Assembly: GCF_007829835.1 (NCBI RefSeq)
Contig: NZ_VIWP01000002.1
Coordinates: 186,001-250,000 of the forward strand
Reading direction: 5' to 3'
Source: Neorhizobium alkalisoli
GTDB taxonomy: Bacteria > Pseudomonadota > Alphaproteobacteria > Rhizobiales > Rhizobiaceae
DNA length: 64,000 nt
The notes beneath the pieces were generated by a model. That model was not told the origin of the DNA. It saw only the letters and a program-made list of their open reading frames with translations, and ran no database searches. Shown here one piece after another: positions 25,901 to 36,074 of this stretch. The translations under genes were made by a program, and so were the position numbers. The number at the start of each line of letters is the position of its first letter. Position 1 is the stretch's first letter.

Positions 25901-26836
25901 ATGCTCGCCATATTCGAAAGCATCCTGCCGATCTTCCTTCTCGTCCTGCTCGGCGTCGGGTTGAAACGCACCTCCGTCATCGACAAGACCTTCTGGGACG
26001 GCATGGAGCAGTGCAGCTACTATGTCCTTTTCCCGGCGCTGCTGTTCGAGACCATGGTCAAGGCCAATTTCAGCGATACGAGCAGCATCAGCGTCAGCCT
26101 GATCGCCGTCGTCTCCTTCATGACCATGTCGCTTCTGGTCCTGTCGCTATGGCCGCTCCTGCAACGGCTGAACGTCACCCCTTCCTCCTATACGTCGCTT
26201 TACCAGACGGCGACGCGGTGGAACGGGTTCATGGCGCTCGCCATCGCCGCCAAGACTTTTGGCCCGCACGGGCTGGCCGTGGTTGGCTTGGTGATGGCGG
26301 TGGTGATCGTGCCGGTCAATATCGGGACGATCCTGGTGCTTTCGTGGTTTTCAGGCTCACGGCCAAGCATCCGCGGACTGATCATACGGATCGTGACCAA
26401 TCCGATGATCCTTGCGACGATCGTCGGCATTCTCATCAACCTTGTCGGCATACCGATCTACCAGCCCGTCATGGGCGCGGTCGAACTTCTGTCGCAGGCT
26501 TCGCTCAGCCTCGGCCTGATCACGGTTGGCGCCGGGCTTCGGGTGCAGGATGCACTGAAGCCGAGCGCGGGCGTGATTGCTGCCGTCGTGCTGAAACTGG
26601 TCTTCTTCCCGCTCCTGGCGCTGGGTGTCGGCATTGCCTGCGGGCTTTCCGGCATCAACTTGGCCTTGCTCGCCCTCAGCGCTGCCGTGCCGACCGCGAT
26701 GAACGGCTATGTTCTGGCCAAGCAGATGGGCGGCGATACCGAATTCTACGCCGCGGCGGCAACGGTGCAGACGGCGTGCGCCTTCTTCACCATTCCCGCC
26801 GTGCTGCTGTTTTCGAATTACGTCGCCGGCGGATAA
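25901..26836 (+). CDS. AEC family transporter (auxin efflux carrier-like permease)
   Basis: This 311-residue permease has about ten hydrophobic helices. It starts MLAIFESILPIFLLVLLGVGLKR, followed by SVIDKTFWDGMEQCSYYVLFPALLF and, in the second half, the repeat-like GLITVGAGLRVQDALKPSAGVIAAVVLK and AVPTAMNGYVLAKQMGGD. These fit the AEC/MdcF-type exporters of organic acids. The ATG at 25901 was chosen because upstream sequence lacks family character. Its last 19 bases overlap the convergent acyl-CoA dehydrogenase gene. A divergent TetR gene is its likely regulator. Confidence 0.9.
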   Translation: MLAIFESILPIFLLVLLGVGLKRTSVIDKTFWDGMEQCSYYVLFPALLFETMVKANFSDTSSISVSLIAVVSFMTMSLLVLSLWPLLQRLNVTPSSYTSLYQTATRWNGFMALAIAAKTFGPHGLAVVGLVMAVVIVPVNIGTILVLSWFSGSRPSIRGLIIRIVTNPMILATIVGILINLVGIPIYQPVMGAVELLSQASLSLGLITVGAGLRVQDALKPSAGVIAAVVLKLVFFPLLALGVGIACGLSGINLALLALSAAVPTAMNGYVLAKQMGGDTEFYAAAATVQTACAFFTIPAVLLFSNYVAGG

Positions 26837-28470
26837 AGCAGGTCGACGATGTAGCGCGCGTCGAAACGGGCATCAAGCATGCCGTAGGTCGAGCGCCATC
26901 CGCCCGCAAGCCGGGTTTCCAGAAATGCATCGGCGATTTTGCCGGCGCCAAGACGAGCCAGTTCCGCGGCACCGGCGGCAAGCGCCAGCTGTTCGACGAG
27001 AAGCCTTGCGGCGCCCTCATCGCTTTCGCAGAGCGCCATTGCGGCCCTCAGCACTTCAACGGTTCGCTTGCCCGAGGCGCCAAGATCGCGCTCGAAACCC
27101 GACAGCACGAGCTCGAACAGATCACGGCCACGGGACAGGACGCGCAGCACGTCGAGCGCCATGACATTGCCCGACCCTTCCCAGATCGCATTGACCGGGG
27201 CCTCGCGATAATGCCGGGCGATCGGACGCTCCTCGACATAACCGTTGCCGCCAAGGCATTCCATCGCCTCATAGATCAGCGACGGGGCGATCTTGCAGTT
27301 CCAGTATTTGACGACCGGCGTCATGACGCGGGCAAAGGCGGCATCGACCGGATTGCCACCGGCACGGTCGAAGGCCGTTGCGAGACGGAAGCCGAGTGCA
27401 GTCGCAGCGGCCACGTCGAGCGCCATGTCGGCCAGAACGCGCGTCATCAGCGGCTGGTCGATCAGTTTTCGGCCGAACACGCTGCGGCCGCGGGTATGAT
27501 GCACGGCCTCGGCAAGCGAAGCACGCATGATACCGGCAGAGGCCATGGCGCAATCGAGGCGGGTCAACGTCACCATGTCGAGAATGGTGCGGATGCCGCC
27601 ACCGGGCTCGCCCAAAAGATAACCGAAGGCATCGGTGAACTCGACTTCGGAGGACGCATTCGAGCGGTTGCCGAGCTTGTCCTTGAGGCGCTGGAACTGC
27701 AGGCCGTTGGCCGATCCGTCTTCCAGCAGCCGCGGCACGAGGAAACAGCCCATCGAATCGCCGGTCTTTGCCAGCATGATGAAACCGTCGCTCATCGGCG
27801 CCGACATGAACCATTTATGGCCGGAAAGACGATAGACGCCCTCGCCCACCCGCTCCGCCGTCGAGCGGTTGGCACGCACATCCGTGCCACCCTGCTTTTC
27901 CGTCATGCCCATGCCGAGCGTGATGGCGGATTTCTGCAGGGCCGGCCTGTTGGTCGAATCATATTTGCGCGACAGAACTTTTGGCGCCCACTCCTTATGA
28001 ACGCGCGGCGAGGCCATCATCGCGGCAAGCGAGGCGCTGGTCATCGTCAGCGGGCAGAGATGGCCGCATTCGAGCTGCGCCGTCAGGTAAAAGCGCGTCG
28101 CACGGGCACGATGCTCGTTGCCGCGAGCTTCCGGAATGTTTTCCCAGATCGACGAATGCAGGCCGGTCTGCATCGAGCGGCGCATCAGTGCGTGCCAAGC
28201 CGGATGAAACTCGACCGTATCGAGCCTTTCACCGCGCGGACCATGGGTCTTGAGTTTTGGCGGATTTTCATTCGCCATCCGCGCCAGTTCCTGCGCTTCC
28301 GGCGACGTCACGTAATTGCCGAGCTGATCGTATTCGTCGCGGATCGCCCGGTTGAGGTCGCCGGTCAGGTCGACGACCAAAGGGTCGGACCGATAGGCAT
28401 TGATGCCGGACCAGGGTTTTGGCTGGTTGAGCTCGGCGAGTTTCTGTTCTTCGTGCGACATGTCGTTCAT
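26818..28470 (-). CDS. acyl-CoA dehydrogenase, AidB-like
   Basis: This 550-residue flavoprotein belongs to the large AidB-type branch of acyl-CoA dehydrogenases. The middle domain shows [19 protein letters not shown] and [20 protein letters not shown]. The C-terminal FAD domain shows [27 protein letters not shown] and the family's [18 protein letters not shown]. coli AidB is induced by alkylation damage and binds DNA; metabolic relatives oxidise branched acyl-CoAs. I cannot tell which role applies here. It converges with the AEC transporter and is divergent from pyrB. Confidence 0.92.
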   Translation of the reverse strand: MNDMSHEEQKLAELNQPKPWSGINAYRSDPLVVDLTGDLNRAIRDEYDQLGNYVTSPEAQELARMANENPPKLKTHGPRGERLDTVEFHPAWHALMRRSMQTGLHSSIWENIPEARGNEHRARATRFYLTAQLECGHLCPLTMTSASLAAMMASPRVHKEWAPKVLSRKYDSTNRPALQKSAITLGMGMTEKQGGTDVRANRSTAERVGEGVYRLSGHKWFMSAPMSDGFIMLAKTGDSMGCFLVPRLLEDGSANGLQFQRLKDKLGNRSNASSEVEFTDAFGYLLGEPGGGIRTILDMVTLTRLDCAMASAGIMRASLAEAVHHTRGRSVFGRKLIDQPLMTRVLADMALDVAAATALGFRLATAFDRAGGNPVDAAFARVMTPVVKYWNCKIAPSLIYEAMECLGGNGYVEERPIARHYREAPVNAIWEGSGNVMALDVLRVLSRGRDLFELVLSGFERDLGASGKRTVEVLRAAMALCESDEGAARLLVEQLALAAGAAELARLGAGKIADAFLETRLAGGWRSTYGMLDARFDARYIVDLLYPPAT

Positions 28471-28652
28471 GCGCCGGTTCTAGCGGAAGTTACAGAGCGT
28501 GGAAACGGCTCCCGTTCAGGAAATACCGTCTTCTCAACAAAAGCGACATCCCTGTTCAAAAGCCGCTTACCGGACGGGATATCGCCCCTATCGACTTGCA
28601 GGTCGTTTTCCCAAACCTTATAGACCGCCGAACGCAAGCGGAGACACGCCTC

Positions 28653-29594
28653 ATGGTCTTCTTCCCCCACCGACATCTGATCGGCATCAAGGGTCTCACC
28701 GAACAGGACATCACCTATCTTCTCGACAAGGCCGACGAGGCTGTGAAGATATCCCGGCAACGGGAGAAAAAGACGTCCACGCTCCGGGGCCTCACCCAAA
28801 TCAACCTCTTCTTCGAAGCCTCGACCCGGACGCAATCGTCCTTCGAGCTTGCAGGCAAACGGCTTGGCGCCGACGTGATGAACATGTCGGTCGGCAATTC
28901 GTCGGTGAAGAAGGGCGAAACGCTGATCGATACGGCGATGACGCTGAACGCCATGCGGCCGGACGTGCTGGTGCTGCGGCATTCTTCCGCGGGCGCTGCG
29001 GCACTTCTCGCCCAGAAGGTTGCCTGCTCGGTGGTCAATGCCGGCGATGGCCAGCATGAACATCCGACCCAGGCGCTGCTCGACGCGCTGACCATCCGCC
29101 GCGCCAAGGGCAAGCTTTCTGGCATCATCGTCGCCATCTGCGGCGATGTTCTGCATTCGCGCGTTGCCCGGTCCAACATCATTCTCCTCAACGCCATGGG
29201 CGCCCGCGTCCGTGTCGTGGCGCCTGCGACGCTTCTGCCCTCGGGCATCCGCGACATGAGCGTCGAGGTTTTCCACTCGATGGAGGAAGGCCTCAAGGAT
29301 GCGGACGTCGTCATGATGCTGCGCCTGCAGCGCGAGCGCATGGCCGGCGCCTTCGTGCCGTCGGTGCGCGAATATTTTCACTTCTACGGTCTCGATGCGG
29401 AAAAGCTGAAAGCCGCCAAAGAAGATGCGCTCGTCATGCATCCCGGCCCGATGAACCGCGGCGTCGAGATCGCTTCCGAAGTTGCCGACGGTCCGCAGAG
29501 CGTCATCGAACAACAGGTCGAAATGGGGGTCGCCGTGCGCATGGCTGTCATGGAAACGCTGCTTGTTTCCCAGAACAATGGAGAACGCGCATGA
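28653..29594 (+). CDS. pyrB: aspartate carbamoyltransferase catalytic subunit
   Basis: ATCase makes carbamoyl-aspartate, the committed step of pyrimidine synthesis. The 313-residue chain has the carbamoyl-phosphate loop [20 protein letters not shown], with Gln where E. coli has Arg, as is common in alphaproteobacteria. It also has [12 protein letters not shown], the aspartate-binding [10 protein letters not shown] and [11 protein letters not shown]. The ATG at 28653 follows a GGAG site. It overlaps the next gene by ATGA. No pyrI is adjacent; instead the partner is a dihydroorotase-like protein lacking metal ligands. Confidence 0.97.
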   Translation: MVFFPHRHLIGIKGLTEQDITYLLDKADEAVKISRQREKKTSTLRGLTQINLFFEASTRTQSSFELAGKRLGADVMNMSVGNSSVKKGETLIDTAMTLNAMRPDVLVLRHSSAGAAALLAQKVACSVVNAGDGQHEHPTQALLDALTIRRAKGKLSGIIVAICGDVLHSRVARSNIILLNAMGARVRVVAPATLLPSGIRDMSVEVFHSMEEGLKDADVVMMLRLQRERMAGAFVPSVREYFHFYGLDAEKLKAAKEDALVMHPGPMNRGVEIASEVADGPQSVIEQQVEMGVAVRMAVMETLLVSQNNGERA

Positions 29595-30880
29595 CCGTGA
29601 CCGTTCTCAAAAACCTGCGCATCCTCGATCCCTCGCGCAATCTCGACGAAACCGGCACTGTTATCATCGGTGACGACGGCCGTATTCTGGCCTCCGGCAA
29701 GGACGCCCAGAACCAGGGCGCGCCGGAAGGCGCCACCGTCAAGGATTGCAAGGGCCTCGTCGCGACGCCCGGCCTCGTCGATGCCCGCGTCTATGTCGGC
29801 GAGCCCGGCGCGGAACATACCGAAACCATCGAATCGGCCAGCCGCGCGGCAGCAGCCGGCGGCGTTACCTCCTTCATCATGATGCCCGATACGGATCCGG
29901 TGCTGGACGATATCGCCCTTATCGAATTCGTGCAGAAGACGGCGCGCGACAAGGCGGTCGTCAACGTGCATCCGGCTGCAGCGCTAACCCGCGGGCTTGA
30001 AGGCAAGGAGATGACCGAGATCGGTCTCCTGCAGCAGTCCGGCGCCGTCGCCTTCACCAATGGACGCCATGGTCTTTCCGATACGCTGCTGCTGCGCCGC
30101 GCGATGACTTATGCGCGCGAGTTCGGCGCAGTGATCTCGCTGGAACTCAAGGAAAAATATCTCGGCAACGGGGTGATGAACGAAGGCCTGTTTGCCAGCT
30201 GGCTCGGCCTTTCCGGCGTGCCGAAAGAGGCAGAAATCATTCCGCTGGAGCGGGATCTTCGGATCGCCGCGCTGACCCAGGCGAAATACCACGCCGCAAA
30301 AATCTCGACGGCCGAATCGGCGCGCGTGCTGCGTGAGGCCCGCGAACGCGGCGCCAACGTCACCTGCGGCGTGTCGATCAACCATCTGTCGCTCAACGAG
30401 AACGACATCGGCGAATATCGCACCTTCTTCAAACTGTCGCCGCCGCTGCGCTCGGAAGAAGACCGTGTCTCCATGGCGGATGCGCTGGCCAACGGCACGA
30501 TCGACATCATCGTCTCCTCGCATGATCCGCAGGATGTCGACACCAAGCGCCTGCCGTTTGCCGATGCCGCCGATGGCGCGATCGGGCTCGAGACGATGCT
30601 GGCTGCCGCCCTCCGCCTGCATCACGACGGCCGCGTGCCGCTGATGCGCCTGATCGATGCCATGTCCACCCGCCCCGCCCAGATTTTCGGGCTCGATGCC
30701 GGCACGCTGAAGCCGGGCGCGAAGGCCGATATCACGCTGATCGATCTGGAAGAGCCTTGGATCGTGTCGAAGGATATGCTTCTCTCACGTTCGAAGAACA
30801 CGCCGTTCGATGACGCGCGTTTCTCCGGCCGCGCGGTCGCGACCTATGTCGCGGGCAAGTGCGTTTACAGCCTGAACTAG
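29591..30880 (+). CDS. pyrC: dihydroorotase-like protein lacking metal ligands (PyrC'-type)
   Basis: This 429-residue amidohydrolase-fold protein is annotated as dihydroorotase by similarity, but the HxH metal motif is gone. Where active enzymes read HVHLREPG, this one reads RVYVGEPG, after GLVDA. The late Asp/His motif (TDHAPH in active enzymes) reads SSHDPQ. Overlap of four bases with pyrB matches the Pseudomonas pyrB-pyrC' arrangement, where the inactive PyrC' is needed to assemble ATCase. I infer the same scaffold role here, with a true dihydroorotase encoded elsewhere in the genome. Confidence 0.88.
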   Translation: MTVTVLKNLRILDPSRNLDETGTVIIGDDGRILASGKDAQNQGAPEGATVKDCKGLVATPGLVDARVYVGEPGAEHTETIESASRAAAAGGVTSFIMMPDTDPVLDDIALIEFVQKTARDKAVVNVHPAAALTRGLEGKEMTEIGLLQQSGAVAFTNGRHGLSDTLLLRRAMTYAREFGAVISLELKEKYLGNGVMNEGLFASWLGLSGVPKEAEIIPLERDLRIAALTQAKYHAAKISTAESARVLREARERGANVTCGVSINHLSLNENDIGEYRTFFKLSPPLRSEEDRVSMADALANGTIDIIVSSHDPQDVDTKRLPFADAADGAIGLETMLAAALRLHHDGRVPLMRLIDAMSTRPAQIFGLDAGTLKPGAKADITLIDLEEPWIVSKDMLLSRSKNTPFDDARFSGRAVATYVAGKCVYSLN

Positions 30881-30913
30881 AAATTCGGTCGGACCAAAAT
30901 TCGCTTGGTGCTT

Positions 30914-31044
30914 GCCCCTCATCCGCCTGCCGGCACCTTCTCCCCGTTCTGACGGGGAGAAGGATACAAGCGGCACACTCCCTGCCTCGATCGGGGCACG
31001 TCCCCTCTCCCCGTCAAAACGGGGAGAGGGTTAGGGTGAGGGGC
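30914..31044. repeat. RIME-like intergenic palindromic element
   Basis: This is a 131-base element bounded by GCCCCTCATCC and AGGGTGAGGGGC. It contains two hairpins, CCTTCTCCCCGT with ACGGGGAGAAGG and CCCTCTCCCCGT with ACGGGGAGAGGG. It matches two other copies in this window, at 52772 and 58819, and the rhizobial mosaic elements known as RIME. It lies between pyrC and plsY. Confidence 0.85.
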
Positions 31045-31076
31045 AAGGCCGACATCAGATCCTCGGGGGGAACAAG

Positions 31077-31694
31077 ATGGCAGACCTCTTCAACTGGCAG
31101 ATCACGCTGCCAATCGCAGCCGGGGCGCTGGTTCTCGGCTATCTTCTCGGCTCGATCCCGTTCGGCCTGCTGCTGACACGGGCGGCCGGGCTTGGCGATA
31201 TCCGCTCGATCGGCTCGGGCAATATCGGCGCGACCAATGTTCTGCGCACCGGCAACAAGAAGCTTGCCGCCGCGACGCTGTTGCTCGACGCGCTGAAAGC
31301 GACGGTTGCCGCCCTGGTCGGATATTATTTCTTCGGCCCGGAGGCGGGCCTGCTTGCAGGCTTTGCGGCCTTCATGGGCCACCTCTTCCCGGTCTGGCTT
31401 GGCTTCAAGGGCGGCAAGGGTGTGGCGACCTATATCGGCACCCTGCTTGGCGTCGCACCCTGGATGGTGCTGGTCTTTGCCGTGATCTGGCTGTCGGTCG
31501 CCAAGATCAGCAAATATTCGTCTCTATCCGCTCTGGTTGCAACTCTTGTCATTCCGGTTGTGCTGTGGTTCATAAACGAACCGAAGATCGCATTGGTCAT
31601 GGCCATCATGACGGTGATCTCCTGGATCAAGCACGAAGCCAATATCAAGCGGCTGATTGCCGGCACCGAAGGCAAGATCGGCCAGAAGGGGTAA
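31077..31694 (+). CDS. plsY: acyl-phosphate:glycerol-3-phosphate acyltransferase
   Basis: PlsY is an inner-membrane enzyme that makes lysophosphatidic acid from acyl-phosphate, starting phospholipid synthesis (205 residues). Five hydrophobic helices are visible. Signature motifs are [33 protein letters not shown], the second-loop [21 protein letters not shown] and the basic C-terminal tail. The ATG is closely preceded by GGGGGGAAC. Another gene, dprA, starts 21 bases after the stop on the same strand. Confidence 0.96.
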   Translation: MADLFNWQITLPIAAGALVLGYLLGSIPFGLLLTRAAGLGDIRSIGSGNIGATNVLRTGNKKLAAATLLLDALKATVAALVGYYFFGPEAGLLAGFAAFMGHLFPVWLGFKGGKGVATYIGTLLGVAPWMVLVFAVIWLSVAKISKYSSLSALVATLVIPVVLWFINEPKIALVMAIMTVISWIKHEANIKRLIAGTEGKIGQKG

Positions 31695-31715
31695 AGGCCC
31701 CGAGGGGGTGGCGGA

Positions 31716-32861
31716 ATGGAGACTGTCGGCGCAAGACGAACCGGGATTGCGCTGACGGAAAGACAGAGGATCGCCTGGCTGAGGCTGATCCGCTCCGACA
31801 ATGTCGGCCCGGTTACCTTTCGCGATCTCATCAATCATTGCGGCTCGGCGGAAAACGCGCTTGCCATGCTGCCGGAGCTTTCGGCTCGCGGCGGAGCCTT
31901 GCGGGCGATCCGCATCGCATCTGTTGAAGAGGCCGAACGGGAGCTGGAGGCGGTACGCCGCTTTGGTGCACGCTTCATCGGCATCGGCGAGCCGGACTAT
32001 CCCCCTGCCCTGCGCCAGATCGATGGCGCGCCGCCGCTGATCAGTGTGAAAGGCGACCTCTCCATCGCGACGCGCCCCTCTGTCGGCATCGTTGGATCGC
32101 GCAATGCCTCGATCGCCGGTGCCAAGTTTGCCGCGATGATCGCACGGGACTGCGGGAGGGCCGGTTATTCGATCACCTCGGGCCTTGCCCGTGGCATCGA
32201 TGCTGCCGCCCACCGTGCCAGTCTCGACACGGGAACGATCGCCGTGCTGGCCGGCGGTCTCGACCAGCCCTATCCGCCGGAAAATATTCCCCTGCTTGAC
32301 GAGATCACCGAGGGCGCTGGCCTTGCAATCAGCGAAATGCCCTTCGGCTGGGAGCCGCGTGCGCGGGATTTTCCCCGGCGCAACCGGCTGATCGCCGGCA
32401 TTTCACTTGGGGTCGTGGTCGTCGAAGCCGCCGAGCGCTCCGGCTCGCTGATCACCGCCCGGCTTGCCACCGAATTCGGCCGGCTGGTCTTTGCCGTCCC
32501 TGGCTCGCCGCTCGACCCGCGCTGCCACGGTACCAATGGATTGTTGAAACAAGGGGCGATCGTCACCACCTCATCTGCCGATGTGCTCGACATGCTGTCG
32601 CCGATCTCGCAAATCGATCCGTCGCAGGATTTCGTCGTCGAGGAACCGGACAAATCTGCCGCCCCTCTTCCGCCCCCTGATGACGACGACCGAGATCGGA
32701 TCATTTCCTCGCTCGGCCCAACGCCTGTCGATATCGATGACATCATCCGCCACACGGGCCTGCCAGCCCAATGGGTCTATCTCGTGCTTCTGGAACTCGA
32801 TCTTGCGGGACGGCTCTATCGCCATCCGGGCGGAATGGTCTCACTCGTGATGCAGGATTGA
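31716..32861 (+). CDS. dprA: DNA processing protein DprA
   Basis: DprA binds incoming single-stranded DNA and loads RecA during transformation; in non-competent species it is retained with unclear use. The 381-residue protein has an N-terminal helical region, then the Rossmann core VGIVGSRNASIAGAKFA, SITSGLARGIDAAAH, AVLAGGLDQPYPPEN, FPRRNRLIAGIS and EAAERSGSLITARLA. A C-terminal winged-helix domain is present (about 320-375). It follows plsY closely. Its last 21 bases overlap a small opposed gene. Confidence 0.95.
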   Translation: METVGARRTGIALTERQRIAWLRLIRSDNVGPVTFRDLINHCGSAENALAMLPELSARGGALRAIRIASVEEAERELEAVRRFGARFIGIGEPDYPPALRQIDGAPPLISVKGDLSIATRPSVGIVGSRNASIAGAKFAAMIARDCGRAGYSITSGLARGIDAAAHRASLDTGTIAVLAGGLDQPYPPENIPLLDEITEGAGLAISEMPFGWEPRARDFPRRNRLIAGISLGVVVVEAAERSGSLITARLATEFGRLVFAVPGSPLDPRCHGTNGLLKQGAIVTTSSADVLDMLSPISQIDPSQDFVVEEPDKSAAPLPPPDDDDRDRIISSLGPTPVDIDDIIRHTGLPAQWVYLVLLELDLAGRLYRHPGGMVSLVMQD

Positions 32862-33044
32862 ACGCTTGCGACGCCCCGCCTGAAGATCACCGGCCTCCAC
32901 ATAGGCCATCTCGATCAGATAGCAGAGCATCTCGGCTCCTTCGGCATAGGCAACCTGTCGCAACTCACCCAGCATCTGCCTTATATAGGCAATGCTGTCT
33001 CCGGTCTCCTCGCCGCGGCCTGTCGTGTCACTTTGGGGAACCAT
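32841..33044 (-). CDS. small conserved hypothetical protein
   Basis: This 67-residue protein starts MVPQSDTTGRGEETGDSIAY, has a central amphipathic helix (IRQMLGELRQVAYAEGAEML) and ends with a basic tail. I recognise the pattern from rhizobial genomes but no function. AGGA lies eight bases upstream of the ATG at 33044, and that site is formed by the outermost of five tandem repeats (33051-33133). Longer frames reading through those repeats are unlikely to be translated. It overlaps the end of dprA by 21 bases on the opposite strand. Confidence 0.68.
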   Translation of the reverse strand: MVPQSDTTGRGEETGDSIAYIRQMLGELRQVAYAEGAEMLCYLIEMAYVEAGDLQAGRRKRSILHHE

Positions 33045-33050
33045 ATCGCA

Positions 33051-33133
33051 TTCCTGTTTAAGGGCCGGCCTGTTCAAGAGCGCGGCCTGTTCAAGAGCCG
33101 GCCTATTGAAAACGACGACCTGTTGAAAACCCC
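33051..33133. repeat. five tandem 16-17 bp direct repeats in the topA upstream region
   Basis: Degenerate units around CCTGTTCAAGAGC begin at 33053, 33069, 33086, 33102 and 33119, so spacing alternates 16, 17, 16 and 17. Units 2 and 3 are nearly identical. The array lies in the 327-base gap between the divergent small gene (33044) and topA (33372). The remainder of the gap (33134-33371) is AT-rich with no gene seen and probably contains the topA promoter. Confidence 0.8.
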
Positions 33134-33371
33134 GGTTGCAGGGCTGCCATATAATGCGGTGTTGAAGCGGGATTGTTATTGTTGCAAGAACCATACAAGC
33201 GTTTATTTAAGATTGCAACAAATTGTAAATCTCGTTTTGGTTGCATTCCGTTGTGATGCTTAAATTGACGCCACCTCTTGACCGCGGGCCAATCGCCCTC
33301 CATGTCGGGAGGTCAAAGTTTCCGCCTGGATCGCAAGATGCCGGGCAATGCTCTATTCCAGAGAAACAAAG

Positions 33372-36074
33372 ATGAATGTTGTTGTTGTAGAATCTCCCGC
33401 CAAGGCCAAGACGATCAATAAGTATCTCGGGTCGGGCTACAAGGTTCTCGCGTCTTTCGGCCACGTCCGCGATCTTCCGGCCAAGGATGGCTCGGTTCTG
33501 CCTGACCAGGACTTTGAAATGTCCTGGGAAGTCGATCCCGCATCGCAGAAGCGCATGAAAGATATTTCGGATGCCGTGAAGGGTTCCGATGCCGTCTTCC
33601 TCGCAACCGACCCGGATCGCGAAGGTGAGGCCATTTCCTGGCACGTGCTCGATCTGTTGAAGAAGAAGAAGGTGATCGGCGACAAGCCGGTCAAGCGCGT
33701 CGTCTTCAACGCGATCACCAAGAAGGCCGTGCTCGACGCGATGGCCAATCCGCGCGATATCGACGTGCCGCTGGTCGACGCCTATCTCGCCCGCCGCGCA
33801 CTGGACTATCTCGTCGGCTTCAACCTGTCTCCGGTCCTGTGGCGCAAGCTGCCGGGCGCCCGGTCGGCCGGCCGCGTCCAGTCCGTCGCGTTGCGCCTCG
33901 TCTGCGACCGCGAAAACGAGATCGAGCGCTTTGTCGCCGAAGAATACTGGAACCTCTCGGCACTGCTGAAGACGCCCCGTGGCGACGAGTTCGAAGCAAA
34001 GCTCGTTTCGGCGGACGGCAAGCGCCTGCCGCCGCGCGGCGTCAAGAACGGCGAAGATGCCAACCGGCTGAAGACGCTGCTCGACGGCGCCGCCTTTGCG
34101 GTCGAAAGCGTCGAGGCAAAGCCGGTCAAGCGTAATCCAGGCCCTCCGTTCACCACGTCGACGCTGCAGCAGGCCGCCTCCTCCAATATCGGCTTCAATG
34201 CCTCTCGCACCATGCAGGTGGCGCAAAAGCTGTATGAAGGTGTCGATATCGGCGGCGAGACGGTCGGTCTCATCACCTATATGCGTACCGACGGCGTGCA
34301 GATGGCACCGGAGGCGATCGAGGCTGCCCGTGCGGCCATCGTCGACCAGTTCGGCAATCGCTACCTGCCGGAAAAGCCGCGCTTCTATTCCACCAAGGCC
34401 AAGAACGCCCAGGAAGCGCACGAAGCGATCCGCCCGACCGATTTCAACCGCACCCCGGATCAGGTCCGCAAATTCCTCGATGCCGACCAGGCGCGTCTTT
34501 ATGAGCTGATCTGGAAGCGCGGCATCGCCAGCCAGATGGCATCCGCCGAAATGGAACGCACGACGGTCGAGATCCTCGCCAGCAATGGTGCGGAAAAGGC
34601 CGGCCTGCGCGCCGTCGGTTCGGTCGTGCGTTTCGACGGCTTCCTTGGCGCCTATATGGACCGCCGCGACGAGGACGACAAATCCGAGGACGATGAAGAA
34701 GATGGCCGTCTGCCGGAAATCATTGCCCGCGAAAAGCTCGACAAACAGAAGGTGAATGCCAGCCAGCACTTCACCGAGCCGCCGCCGCGTTATTCGGAAG
34801 CATCGCTGATCAAGAAGATGGAAGAGCTCGGCATCGGCCGTCCTTCCACTTATGCCGCAACGCTGAAGACGCTGTCCGACCGCGAATATGTTGTGACCGA
34901 GAAGCGCAAGCTGATCCCGCATTCCAAGGGGCGGCTGGTAACGGCCTTCCTCGAAAACTTCTTCACGAAGTATGTGGAATACGATTTCACCGCCGATCTC
35001 GAGGAAAAGCTCGACCGGATTTCCGCCGGCGAACTCGACTGGAAACAGGTTCTGCGCGATTTCTGGCAGGATTTCTTTGCCCAGATCGAGGACACGAAGG
35101 AACTGCGGGTCACCAATGTTCTCGACGCCCTCAACGAAGCTCTGGCGCCGCTCGTCTTCCCGAAGCGCGAGGACGGTTCGGATCCGCGCATCTGCCAGGT
35201 CTGCGGCACCGGCAACCTGTCGCTGAAGCTCGGCAAATATGGCGCCTTTGTCGGCTGCTCGAACTATCCGGAATGCAACTTTACCCGCCAACTGTCGTCC
35301 GAAGGCGGCGCGGATGCGGAAGCATCCGGTCTCAGCGAACCGAAGGCGCTCGGCAACGATCCGCATACGGGCGAGCCGCTGACGCTGCGGTCGGGCCGTT
35401 TCGGACCCTATATCCAGCGCGGCGACGGCAAGGATGCAAAACGCTCCTCGCTGCCGAAGGGCTGGAAGCCGGAAGATATCGACCATGAAAAGGCGCTGGC
35501 TCTGATCAGTCTGCCGCGCGATGTCGGCCAGCATCCGGAGACGGGCAAGATGATTTCGGCAGGGCTTGGCCGTTACGGACCCTTCCTGCTGCATGACGGC
35601 TCCTACGCCAATCTGGAATCGATCGAGGACGTGTTTTCGATCGGTCTCAACCGCGCCGTGACCGTGCTTGCCGAAAAGAAGGAAAAGGGTGCCGCAGGCG
35701 GTCGTGGCCGCGGCACGCCGGCAGCCCTCAAGGATCTTGGCGAGCATCCGGATGGCGGCTCGATCACCGTGCGTGACGGCCGTTATGGTCCCTATGTCAA
35801 CTGGGGCAAGATCAACGCGACGCTGCCCAAGGGCATGGATCCGCAGGGCGTGACCATGGAACAGGCGATGGCGCTGATCATCGAAAAGGGTGGCAAGACG
35901 CCGGCCAAGGCAGCTAAGGCCAAGTCTTCCGCGGCAAAGACCAAAAAGGCTGCCGCCAAGTCGGATGACGATACGACGGCATCCGCTCCCAAAAAGGCTG
36001 CGGCAAAGAAGGCTGCACCGAAGAAAGCTGCGGCCAAGAAGCCGGCCGCCAAGGCGAAGAAGACGGACACGTGA
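33372..36074 (+). CDS. topA: DNA topoisomerase I
   Basis: Type IA topoisomerase relaxes negative supercoils (900 residues). The N-terminal Toprim domain shows VVESPAKAKTI and DPDREGEAISWH. The active-site tyrosine is Tyr303 in TYMRTDGVQM. A C-terminal zinc finger (CQVCGTGNLSLKLGKYGAF, then two more Cys) is followed by topoisomerase repeats and a Lys/Ala-rich tail of about 60 residues that should bind DNA. The ATG at 33372 gives MNVVVVES; a start eight codons earlier is not needed. It overlaps rnr by four bases and heads a long co-directional cluster. Confidence 0.97.
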   Translation: MNVVVVESPAKAKTINKYLGSGYKVLASFGHVRDLPAKDGSVLPDQDFEMSWEVDPASQKRMKDISDAVKGSDAVFLATDPDREGEAISWHVLDLLKKKKVIGDKPVKRVVFNAITKKAVLDAMANPRDIDVPLVDAYLARRALDYLVGFNLSPVLWRKLPGARSAGRVQSVALRLVCDRENEIERFVAEEYWNLSALLKTPRGDEFEAKLVSADGKRLPPRGVKNGEDANRLKTLLDGAAFAVESVEAKPVKRNPGPPFTTSTLQQAASSNIGFNASRTMQVAQKLYEGVDIGGETVGLITYMRTDGVQMAPEAIEAARAAIVDQFGNRYLPEKPRFYSTKAKNAQEAHEAIRPTDFNRTPDQVRKFLDADQARLYELIWKRGIASQMASAEMERTTVEILASNGAEKAGLRAVGSVVRFDGFLGAYMDRRDEDDKSEDDEEDGRLPEIIAREKLDKQKVNASQHFTEPPPRYSEASLIKKMEELGIGRPSTYAATLKTLSDREYVVTEKRKLIPHSKGRLVTAFLENFFTKYVEYDFTADLEEKLDRISAGELDWKQVLRDFWQDFFAQIEDTKELRVTNVLDALNEALAPLVFPKREDGSDPRICQVCGTGNLSLKLGKYGAFVGCSNYPECNFTRQLSSEGGADAEASGLSEPKALGNDPHTGEPLTLRSGRFGPYIQRGDGKDAKRSSLPKGWKPEDIDHEKALALISLPRDVGQHPETGKMISAGLGRYGPFLLHDGSYANLESIEDVFSIGLNRAVTVLAEKKEKGAAGGRGRGTPAALKDLGEHPDGGSITVRDGRYGPYVNWGKINATLPKGMDPQGVTMEQAMALIIEKGGKTPAKAAKAKSSAAKTKKAAAKSDDDTTASAPKKAAAKKAAPKKAAAKKPAAKAKKTDT

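Noticed and set aside
33207-35747. Minus-strand frame of 846 residues across topA
   Set aside because: Antisense shadow of topoisomerase I with all motifs on the plus strand.
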